18,268 nucleotides of DNA from assembly GCA_045534635.1 (NCBI GenBank), contig JAZSKB010000033.1, forward strand, positions 1 to 18,268. The letters are read 5' to 3'. The notes beneath the pieces were generated by a model that was given only the letters and a program-made list of their open reading frames with translations, had not been told where the DNA came from and did not search any database. Made by a program: the position numbers and the translations under genes. This DNA is from UBA1205 sp045534635 (lineage in GTDB: Bacteria > Bacteroidota > Bacteroidia > Bacteroidales > WCHB1-69). Each line of letters starts with the position of its first letter. The first letter of the stretch is position 1. Below are positions 1 through 6,264 of the stretch, one piece after another.

Positions 1-173
1 TTTCCAAAATTGTAAATTGCAAAGAGAGGAATTCCCCCCCCCCCCATGTAAACTATTGATTTACAATAAGTTATACTCTGTTCATTCGGGCGTACTTTTT
101 CCTTGCCCCCTTGATTTATATCATGTTGGTTATTGTGAAACTCAATCTGAGTACATTTCCTAAATTCTTTCAT
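1..173 (-). CDS. Possible partial leftward ORF spanning a poly-G tract
   Basis: Reading leftward from an ATG at 173, the frame stays open through the window edge (at least 57 codons). It passes in frame through the 12-G tract at 45-34, which is read as Met followed by four Gly. A second in-frame ATG (47-45) uses the first G of the tract and could be an alternative start. A Bacteroidota-type -7 element lies upstream at 260-253. I do not recognise the peptide, and its composition (many Asn, Gln, Lys) is not clearly that of a real protein. If it is a gene, gain or loss of one or two G would shift the frame, as in phase-variable genes. It may equally be chance open frame in intergenic DNA, because the downstream part lies outside the window. 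Confidence 0.25.
   Translation of the reverse strand, partial: MKEFRKCTQIEFHNNQHDINQGGKEKVRPNEQSITYCKSIVYMGGGGIPLFAIYNFG
34..45. repeat. 12-bp poly-C (poly-G on - strand) homopolymer
   Basis: Twelve consecutive C in otherwise very AT-rich DNA, directly preceded by a GGAATTCC palindrome overlapping its first bases. G/C homopolymers of this length are rare in such genomes and slip readily during replication. They are a classic source of phase variation, but also a place where sequencing length calls are unreliable. Confidence 0.9.
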
Positions 174-316
174 TCCTCTACAATTTTTAAAATTATTAAA
201 ATTCATCAATAATTTTACTTTCCTATATTTTCACTTTTACTCAGATTTTCCGCAAAGGTATAATTTTTTTTAATATAAATTTCTTTTTTTAGAAAAAATA
301 TAGATTATAAATTCAA
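174..316. other. Non-coding AT-rich spacer upstream of rbr
   Basis: No supportable gene is seen between the leftward ATG at 173 and the rbr promoter. The only ordered features are a leftward -7-like element (253-260) and one copy (235-249) of a 15-bp sequence found inverted at 1029-1043. The rest is A/T runs. Confidence 0.6.
253..260 (-). promoter_or_regulatory. Candidate leftward -7 element (TACCTTTG)
   Basis: The - strand reads TACCTTTG, an exact match to the Bacteroidota -7 consensus TAnnTTTG. It lies about 80 bp upstream of the ATG at 173. No TTG-type -33 box is seen at the expected distance of about 19 bp, so the promoter is only a candidate. Confidence 0.35.
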
Positions 317-317
317 C

Positions 318-347
318 TTGGAAAGTTATAAAAAAATGTTATCTTTG
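318..347 (+). promoter_or_regulatory. Promoter of rbr (TTG-N19-TATCTTTG)
   Basis: TTG at 318-320 is followed after 19 bp by TATCTTTG at 340-347. This is the full arrangement expected for the Bacteroidota housekeeping sigma factor. Transcription would start near 354, leaving a 5' leader of about 75 nt rich in A and T. The -7 region (A-tract then TGTTATCTTTGCA) is shared with the promoters upstream of the leftward genes starting at 4055 and 18007. Confidence 0.7.
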
Positions 348-430
348 CAAAAAAAAATTGAATGGTATTAATTTTTTTGTATCATCAAAAAAGTAAATAG
401 AAGAAAGTTGTAATATAAATATTTTAGATA

Positions 431-1006
431 ATGAAAAGTATAAAGGGAACACAAACAGAAAAAAATCTAATGCATTCTTTTGCAGGAGAATCACAAGCAC
501 GTATGCGATATACTTATTTTGCAAGTGCCGCCAAAAAAGAGGGATTTGAACAAATAGCAGCAATATTTGAAGAAACTGCCAATCAAGAAAAAGAGCATGC
601 CAAAAGGATGTTCAAATATTTAGAAGGTGGTATGGTGGAAATAACGGCAAAATTTCCAGCAGGAGTTATAGGCACAACGTTGGATAATTTGCAAGCAGCC
701 GCAGCCGGAGAAAATGAAGAATGGACGAAAGATTATCCTCATTTTGCAACGATAGCCCAACAAGAAGGTTTCGATGATATAGCCAGAATGTATAGAGCCA
801 TATCCATTGCAGAAAAAGCCCACGAAGAACGTTTTCGTGCTTTGGCAGATAATATAGAAAATGTTAAAGTATTTGCAAGAGAAACAGAAACAACTTGGCA
901 ATGTCGCAATTGTGGTTATGTTCATGTTGGTAAAAATGCACCAAATGAATGTCCAGCATGTAAGCACCCACAAGCACATTTTGAAATTAAAAAAACAAAT
1001 ATGTAG
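431..1006 (+). CDS. rbr: Rubrerythrin
   Basis: A 191-residue cytoplasmic non-haem diiron peroxidase that reduces hydrogen peroxide, protecting anaerobes from oxidative stress. Residues 1 to about 145 form the ferritin-like four-helix bundle. The diiron ligands are visible as Glu20, Glu53-x-x-His56, Glu94/Glu97 and Glu128-x-x-His131. Residues 155-190 form the C-terminal rubredoxin-like domain with an FeS4 site at Cys158, Cys161, Cys174 and Cys177. Length and ligand layout are those of classical full-length rubrerythrin, with no domain missing. The ATG at 431 is preceded by A/T-rich sequence without a clear Shine-Dalgarno site, which is usual in this phylum. It has its own promoter at 318-347. 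adk follows after 93 bp on the same strand, with no obvious terminator between them. Confidence 0.96.
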   Translation: MKSIKGTQTEKNLMHSFAGESQARMRYTYFASAAKKEGFEQIAAIFEETANQEKEHAKRMFKYLEGGMVEITAKFPAGVIGTTLDNLQAAAAGENEEWTKDYPHFATIAQQEGFDDIARMYRAISIAEKAHEERFRALADNIENVKVFARETETTWQCRNCGYVHVGKNAPNECPACKHPQAHFEIKKTNM

Positions 1007-1099
1007 TTGAATCTAAAAAATATTAAATAAAATCTGAGTAAAAATAAAATAAAGTGTGCAAATAATTATTGATATTGCTACTTTAGAATAATAAAGAAT

Positions 1100-1675
1100 A
1101 TGAATATGTTAAATATAGCATTGTTTGGACCTCCGGGTTCAGGAAAAGGAACTCAGTCAAAATATTTGTTGGAAAAATATCACTTGGATTATATTTCAAT
1201 GGGAGATATTTTACGAGAACAAATCGCTCAAGCAACAACATTGGGAAAACAAGCCAAAGCATTGATAGATAAAGGTCAACTTGTTCCCGATGAATTGGTC
1301 GTAAAATTATTGGAAGATAAATTGTATAATACCCAACAATCAAATGGATTTTTGTTTGATGGATTTCCAAGAACCCTAAAACAAGCACAAATATTAGATG
1401 ATTGTTTAACTAAAATACAAACTTCGCTTTCTTGTATGATATGTCTTGAAGTTCCAGAAAAAGAATTAACAAGAAGATTGTTAGAAAGAGCAACCATACA
1501 AGGTCGTAGCGATGATACTCAAGAGGTAATAGAAGCACGATTTAAAGAATATGAATCTAAAACAAAACCCGTAATAGATTATTATCAAAAGGCAGGTTTG
1601 TATTTCCCAATTCTTGGAACAGGCTCATTGCAAGAAGTTTTTGAGCGAATATCCCAGAAAATAGATAGCATTTAA
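1100..1675 (+). CDS. adk: Adenylate kinase (short form)
   Basis: A 191-residue cytoplasmic enzyme interconverting ATP + AMP and 2 ADP. The P-loop GPPGSGKGT is at residues 10-18, the AMP-binding helix region includes the SMGDILR segment near residue 33, and DGFPRT lies near residue 90. The LID is the short kind (GRSDD) without the Cys4 zinc-binding insert of long bacterial adenylate kinases, which explains the length below the usual 214. Two ATGs (1100 and 1106) could start translation; both leave the P-loop intact. No convincing promoter is seen in the 93 bp after rbr (TACTTTAG at 1079-1086 is one mismatch from the -7 consensus but too close to the start). Read-through from rbr is plausible. 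A hairpin terminator follows at 1702-1741. Confidence 0.96.
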   Translation: MNMLNIALFGPPGSGKGTQSKYLLEKYHLDYISMGDILREQIAQATTLGKQAKALIDKGQLVPDELVVKLLEDKLYNTQQSNGFLFDGFPRTLKQAQILDDCLTKIQTSLSCMICLEVPEKELTRRLLERATIQGRSDDTQEVIEARFKEYESKTKPVIDYYQKAGLYFPILGTGSLQEVFERISQKIDSI

Positions 1676-1701
1676 AATAATAAAAATATGTTAATCAATT
1701 G

Positions 1702-1741
1702 AGCAGCTGATATTTGTGTAATACATTATCAGTTGCTTTTT
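1702..1741 (+). terminator. Intrinsic terminator of rbr-adk
   Basis: An 11-bp stem pairs 1702-1712 with 1727-1737 (one G-U wobble), has a 14-nt loop, and runs into a T-tract at 1737-1741 on the + strand. It begins 26 bp after the adk stop. Its right arm overlaps the last codons and TGA stop of the convergent gene ending at 1729. Confidence 0.7.
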
Positions 1742-2802
1742 ATATATTGGGCAATATGTTTTCCCGCAAATCCATCGCCATACAATTGTTTAGAAAAATC
1801 AGCGATAAAAGAAAGTTGTTGCTCGGTACAATGTACAATATTTTCTTTGTTTGTTCCTGCTAAAATGTTACATTTGCAATCAACAAGTTCTACCCATTCG
1901 GTTTCATGTCGAAGAGTAACACATTTTTTTTCAAGGAAATAAGATTCTTTTTGTAAACCACCGCTATCTGTCATTACAAGCAAAGAATTATTAATCAAAT
2001 ATAGCATTTCAAAATATCCAACAGGATTGATAAAATGGATATTTGGTACGGAAAAATTGAAATTAATTTGTTGTAATTTCGCTTTTGTTCGAGGGTGTAA
2101 TGGAATAACAATAGGAGAAAATGAAGAAGCAATTTTAGTTAATGCTTCAAATATTTCGGATAAAATATTTTGATTATCAGTGTTTTCTGCTCTATGAATG
2201 GTGCATAAAATGTATTTGTTAGGAAGTTCAATTTTAGGTTGTCGAGCCTGTGGCAAATAATATTTTATAGCGTCAAACATAACATCACCGCAAAGAACAA
2301 TATTATTGTTGAAATGTTTAAATCCTTCTTGATGTAAATTTTCTACAGCAGTAGCCGTAGGACAAAATAAAATATTGCTTACTCTATCGGTAAGAATACG
2401 ATTGATTTCTTCTGGCATTTTCATATTTTCCGAACGCAATCCTGCTTCAACGTGAGCCACTTTGATATGTAACTTACAAGCGGCTAAAGCACCAGCCAAC
2501 GTAGAATCGGTATCTCCGTAAACGAGCACAATATCAGGTTGTTCTTTTAAAAGAATTTTTTCAATATGTTCCAACATTTGTCCAGTCATAGCACCATGAG
2601 TCAATCCATTGATATTCAGATTATAGTCTGGTTTTCTTATTGCCATTTCATCAAAAAATATTTTTGACATATTATCATCATAATGTTGTCCTGTATGCAC
2701 AAGAATTTCTTGTATGTCACCAATATTTTCAAAAGCACGACTGACAACAGCCGCTTTAACAAATTGAGGTCTTGCTCCAACTATAGTTACAACTTTTTGC
2801 AT
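1729..2802 (-). CDS. wecB: UDP-N-acetylglucosamine 2-epimerase family (WecB/WbpI type)
   Basis: A 357-residue cytoplasmic GT-B-fold enzyme that epimerises C2 of a UDP-sugar, normally UDP-GlcNAc to UDP-ManNAc, for surface polysaccharide. Visible family motifs are GARPQF (9-14), HTGQHYD (36-42), VYGDTDST (94-101, with Asp97), HVEAGLRS (117-124, with Glu119), MPEEINR (129-135, with Glu132), TIHRAEN (201-207, with His203), PLHPRT, and TDSGG followed by the ETEWVEL segment near the C-terminus. This last form, with the TGQM and KPDY segments, resembles WbpI-type epimerases acting on diacetamido-uronic UDP-sugars, so the exact substrate is open. I chose the ATG at 2802 because the conserved N-terminus begins there. 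The upstream ATG at 2844 adds 14 unconserved residues and would deepen the overlap with the preceding gene from 16 to 58 bp. It is translationally coupled to the ligase gene upstream. Confidence 0.9.
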   Translation of the reverse strand: MQKVVTIVGARPQFVKAAVVSRAFENIGDIQEILVHTGQHYDDNMSKIFFDEMAIRKPDYNLNINGLTHGAMTGQMLEHIEKILLKEQPDIVLVYGDTDSTLAGALAACKLHIKVAHVEAGLRSENMKMPEEINRILTDRVSNILFCPTATAVENLHQEGFKHFNNNIVLCGDVMFDAIKYYLPQARQPKIELPNKYILCTIHRAENTDNQNILSEIFEALTKIASSFSPIVIPLHPRTKAKLQQINFNFSVPNIHFINPVGYFEMLYLINNSLLVMTDSGGLQKESYFLEKKCVTLRHETEWVELVDCKCNILAGTNKENIVHCTEQQLSFIADFSKQLYGDGFAGKHIAQYIKSN

Positions 2803-4055
2803 AAAGATTGATTTTTTAATGTGTAGCTGATAAGTATCAACCAAGAATAAAAAAATGAATAAAACATCAATCCAACTTGTCTTTCAAGAATGGATTCATT
2901 TATAATATTGATAGTTAATATTATACATAGTATTAAAGGTAAGATATTTTTTTCTTTCAATCCGAAATAAATAGGCGTAGAAAGTAATAAAAATAAACTT
3001 ATACAACCGATAATTCCCATAGCAGCAAATGCTTGTAAATATTGATTATGTGTATTTAAATTTTTCTCTAATGCGATAGTATATTGTTGTTTAGCGTAAA
3101 AATCTTGTTGTTTTTCTCTTAAAGAAGCAATCCCTGTTCCTTTGGGAAAATATTGTTTTCCAATAATCCAAGCAGATTGCCATGCATGCCATCGAGGAGC
3201 AATATGAGATTTGTCGTCAGGGGTTTTTATCTTTTTTGAGATAATTTTTTGTGTAACAATAATACGATTGTTTTGTTTCGGTATGAGAAAAAATGCAGAA
3301 ATAAATATGAGTGCTATTGTTGTAGTTAACGATAGGATAAATAATCGTTTTTTATATTTCATAACGATAGCGTATGTGGTATAAAAAAATAATATAAAAC
3401 CAAATGTAAGCAATCCACCTCTTGTGTTAAGCAAAACAAGAGCAATAGGTAGTATTACTATTGCTAATATATTGAATAGGTTGAAAATCGAAAATCTGTT
3501 ATCGTGAACAAGTAATTCTAAAGCAGCAAATATTGCAAAAATATACATTAACGTAATATATGTAGGGTGATGAAACCAAGACAAACGTGAATAAGTAAAT
3601 GAAACAAAATTAAACTCATTTGGATAGTTCATCAAAAAAGCATGTGTAAACAATATTGCAAACGATAAAAGACAGCCAATGATATAAGCGGATAAGGTTT
3701 TCTTTAAAAATGTAGATGTAAAATCAAATGAAGGATTCAATAGTAAGGCAGGAGGAAGTATTAAAAAAGGTAATTTTTGAAATAATTCTTCGTAACTATG
3801 TGGTTTGCAAATAAATATACCATAAACGTAAGAAATGTAAAATAAAAAAGAAACCAAAATAGGAATCCAATATTTTGATTGTCGCATCAAATGCCATTTA
3901 TCGGAAAAATGTCCCCATAAAAGCCAATTGATGAAAAGTAAACCAGCAATAATAGGTGTACAATTGAACGCCATCAGAGGCGATGTACATGGTAAGGATA
4001 ATACGAAAAAAATTACCAGTGTTTTGAAAGTAAAACTATGAACTTTTTCTTTCAT
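2787..4055 (-). CDS. O-antigen ligase/polymerase family membrane protein
   Basis: A 422-residue polytopic inner-membrane protein with about ten or more hydrophobic segments. The Wzy_C/O-antigen ligase signature is present: a membrane segment with NTRGGLL (about residue 210), then a large periplasmic loop (about 265-345) carrying RWHAWQSAW, a GTGIASLREKQ-like segment and HNQYLQAFAAMGIIG, then C-terminal helices. Members join O-polysaccharide to lipid A core (WaaL) or polymerise O-units (Wzy); sequence alone does not separate these. Its 3' end overlaps the epimerase gene by 16 bp, so the two form one unit for polysaccharide. In T9SS species a WaaL-type ligase is needed to build the anionic LPS to which cargo is attached, which gives the location relative to the porU2/porZ genes some meaning. 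A -7 element lies just upstream (4069-4076). Confidence 0.85.
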   Translation of the reverse strand: MKEKVHSFTFKTLVIFFVLSLPCTSPLMAFNCTPIIAGLLFINWLLWGHFSDKWHLMRQSKYWIPILVSFLFYISYVYGIFICKPHSYEELFQKLPFLILPPALLLNPSFDFTSTFLKKTLSAYIIGCLLSFAILFTHAFLMNYPNEFNFVSFTYSRLSWFHHPTYITLMYIFAIFAALELLVHDNRFSIFNLFNILAIVILPIALVLLNTRGGLLTFGFILFFYTTYAIVMKYKKRLFILSLTTTIALIFISAFFLIPKQNNRIIVTQKIISKKIKTPDDKSHIAPRWHAWQSAWIIGKQYFPKGTGIASLREKQQDFYAKQQYTIALEKNLNTHNQYLQAFAAMGIIGCISLFLLLSTPIYFGLKEKNILPLILCIILTINIINESILERQVGLMFYSFFYSWLILISYTLKNQSLCKKL

Positions 4056-4068
4056 TCAATTTTTTCTG

Positions 4069-4076
4069 CAAAGATA
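4069..4076 (-). promoter_or_regulatory. Promoter -7 element for ligase-epimerase unit (TATCTTTG)
   Basis: The - strand reads TATCTTTG, a match to TAnnTTTG, 14 bp before the ATG at 4055. It sits inside a 25-bp block (4067-4091) repeated exactly at 18059-18083. TGCAAA/TTTGCA inverted arms flank the element. No TTG box is seen at the usual 19-bp spacing. The very short leader would make this a near-leaderless message. Confidence 0.5.
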
Positions 4077-4230
4077 ACATTTTTTTTGCAATTAATTCTT
4101 TTTTTGTTGCTAATACGAAAACCTTTATCTACAAGTACAATGCGTTTATTTAAGTGTTTGTTTTTTCGTTACAACAGATAGAAACATTGTTTGAAGCAAT
4201 AAATTGGAAATAAAATCGTTAAAATACAAA
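4077..4230. other. Divergent intergenic region
   Basis: This is the space between the leftward ligase promoter and the rightward secreted-protein gene. A -7-like ATTGTTTG (4186-4193) and a TTTG (4157-4160) are present, but their 25-bp spacing and the TA-to-AT mismatch make them a poor promoter. No RNA gene or strong hairpin is seen. Confidence 0.5.
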
Positions 4231-6258
4231 ATGAGGTTGAAGTTTATAGTTTGTTGTTGCTTATTGTTATTTTCTCAAAGATTATTTTCACAGTCTTTGC
4301 AAATGGGTTGTACTCAAATTGATACATTGGGAAATGTTTCTGTTTCGTGGATAACTAATTCAATACCAGCAATATATAATTATAATGTATATGCTTCAAA
4401 TTCGCAAAATGGTGTATATGCTTTTGTAGGAAATACAACCAATATTGGAGATGGTTTCAATAATTTTACGCATAATGGAGCAAATGGAGAAACGCAACAA
4501 TGGTATTATTATGTAGAGGCAACAGATGGTAATAATTATTACTATTCTGATACAATAGGAACATTGTTTATGGCAATGACAAATTTTGGAAATGGAATAG
4601 TTAATTTAGATTGGGTAACACCGAGTAATCCAAAATTGGCATCGCAAGATAGTGGATTTACTATAAAAAAATATCGTCAAGATAATGAATATGCCCAAAA
4701 TTATATCGTAGCAAATTCTTTTGTTGATACAGTTTATTCTTGTGGAGAAAATGTTGGTTATCAAGTGTTATTGAAAGATATGAGAGGTTGTGAAAATAGT
4801 TCTGTATTGCAGACGGATATTGTTACCGATTATTTAGCACCAGCAATACCAATATTGGATACAGTATCTATAAATCCTCAAACAAAGAATATAGAATTAG
4901 GATGGGAAGTGCCTAATAATCAAGATGTTTTTGGATATATTATATATATTTATCAAGGAGGAATTTGGGAAGTAGTAGATACTGTTTTTGGAGCAGAAAA
5001 TACGCATTATATAGATTTTGTCAATTCTTCTTCAGAAAAACAAGAATATAGAATTTGTTCTATAGATACTTGTCGAAACGCGTCTCCATTAGGAGAAATA
5101 CATCATACTATTCAATTAGAAACATCTGTAAATAAATGTGATAGTATTGTAACATTATCATGGAATGCTTACGATAATATGAATGGAGGTGTAGAATTTT
5201 ATCGTATTTTTGTTTCTGAAAATGGTTCAACATTTACTTTGTTGGATAGTGTCAATGGCAATCAATTGAATTATGTTCACAAAGGAGCAAATACTTCAAG
5301 TTCATATATTTATTATGTTCAAGCCTGTAACAATACCAATGGAGCATCGTCTTCATCGTTGGAAAAAGATGTTGTATTCAATCGAGTTTTAGGTGTAGGA
5401 GCTATTTTTATGCGATATGTATCTGTAAAAGATAATTTAGGTGTTGAAATTGCTGTATTTGTAGAAGATAGTGTGGATTATAAACAAATAGCATTGTTTT
5501 GTAGTAAAGATAATAAATCAACATTTAATAAAATTAAAACGCTTTCCAAAGTAAAAGGACAAGAAAATTATATTTTTTATGATGAAAATATAGACGTAAA
5601 TCAAGATAAAAATTATTATTATGCTTCTATCACCGATGAATGTGATGAATCTTTTGCAAATACGGATACAATTAACAATATTTTGTTGCAAGTACTTGAA
5701 TCATCTGCAGATATGGTAAATATAGAATGGGAATATTATGAAGGATTTCCCAATAGATTAATTGCATACGATGTTTTAAGACAAACACAAAGCCAAGAAT
5801 ATTTTCAAAGTATTGCTAATGTTACATTTTTAGAAAATACATACGAAGATAATGTATGGGGATTGGCTTCAGAGGGAGCAAAATTTTATTATCAAGTAGT
5901 TGCAATAGAGGGTGTTGGAAATCCAAATGGTTTTACAGATAAAAGTTATTCAAATATAGTACAAATAAATAAAAGTTCGGAATGTTATATTCCTAATGCT
6001 TTTGTTCCCAATAGCGATATAGAAAAAAATCGTATTTTTAAACCTGTGTTATCGTATGTAGATGTGGAAGATTATTATTTTGTGATATACAATCGTTGGG
6101 GAGAAAAAATGTTTGAAACAAGAGATATAATGGAAGGTTGGGACGGAACAGTAAATGGTAAATATGCAGAAATGGGCGTATATGTTTATATGTTAACTTA
6201 TCGAATAGATGAAAAAAACGTGTCCACGAAACGAGGACACGTAAATTTATTACGTTAA
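4231..6258 (+). CDS. Secreted Fn3-like protein with type B T9SS sorting domain (CHU_C)
   Basis: A 675-residue exported protein of unknown function. The ATG at 4231 begins a signal peptide (MRLKF, then a hydrophobic Cys/Leu stretch ending near SQS, about residue 22). The open frame extends up to a TTG at 4204, but that would put a charged stretch before the signal peptide. Residues about 25-580 are a series of fibronectin-III-like beta-sandwich repeats, with recurring NYYYY/YYVQA-type strands and W-x2-aromatic starts. Residues 585-675 match the gliding-motility-associated C-terminal domain: IPNAFVPN, YNRWGEKMFET, GWDGT, GVYVYML and a final basic LLR. This domain routes proteins through the T9SS as type B cargo. 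No enzyme domain is visible, so an adhesin or surface scaffold is inferred. It stands alone between divergent and convergent neighbours, and its last codons contain the terminator of fumC. Confidence 0.88.
   Translation: MRLKFIVCCCLLLFSQRLFSQSLQMGCTQIDTLGNVSVSWITNSIPAIYNYNVYASNSQNGVYAFVGNTTNIGDGFNNFTHNGANGETQQWYYYVEATDGNNYYYSDTIGTLFMAMTNFGNGIVNLDWVTPSNPKLASQDSGFTIKKYRQDNEYAQNYIVANSFVDTVYSCGENVGYQVLLKDMRGCENSSVLQTDIVTDYLAPAIPILDTVSINPQTKNIELGWEVPNNQDVFGYIIYIYQGGIWEVVDTVFGAENTHYIDFVNSSSEKQEYRICSIDTCRNASPLGEIHHTIQLETSVNKCDSIVTLSWNAYDNMNGGVEFYRIFVSENGSTFTLLDSVNGNQLNYVHKGANTSSSYIYYVQACNNTNGASSSSLEKDVVFNRVLGVGAIFMRYVSVKDNLGVEIAVFVEDSVDYKQIALFCSKDNKSTFNKIKTLSKVKGQENYIFYDENIDVNQDKNYYYASITDECDESFANTDTINNILLQVLESSADMVNIEWEYYEGFPNRLIAYDVLRQTQSQEYFQSIANVTFLENTYEDNVWGLASEGAKFYYQVVAIEGVGNPNGFTDKSYSNIVQINKSSECYIPNAFVPNSDIEKNRIFKPVLSYVDVEDYYFVIYNRWGEKMFETRDIMEGWDGTVNGKYAEMGVYVYMLTYRIDEKNVSTKRGHVNLLR
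6212..6242 (-). terminator. Intrinsic terminator of the fumC-ending operon
   Basis: An 8-bp perfect stem (ACGTGTCC at 6218-6225 with GGACACGT at 6235-6242) encloses a 9-nt loop and is followed on the - strand by seven T (6218-6212, the first shared with the stem). It lies 23 bp beyond the fumC stop, entirely inside the last codons of the convergent secreted-protein gene. No T-tract follows on the + strand, so it should act leftward only. Confidence 0.72.
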
Positions 6259-6264
6259 AAAAAA

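Noticed and set aside
339..563. Leftward 74-residue frame over the rbr promoter and 5' end
   Set aside because: It is the antisense shadow of rbr plus its A/T-rich leader, read as a Phe/Leu-rich peptide with no family features.
1079..1086. TACTTTAG as a separate adk promoter
   Set aside because: It has one mismatch to the -7 consensus, no TTG box 19 bp upstream, and would leave almost no leader before the ATG at 1100.
2803..2844. Longer ATG start for the epimerase at 2844
   Set aside because: The added 14 residues are not part of the family N-terminus and would enlarge the overlap with the ligase gene; the family motif begins right after the ATG at 2802.
4204..4230. Upstream TTG start for the secreted cargo gene, adding nine residues
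   Set aside because: It would bury the signal peptide behind a charged extension; the ATG at 4231 gives a normal signal peptide.
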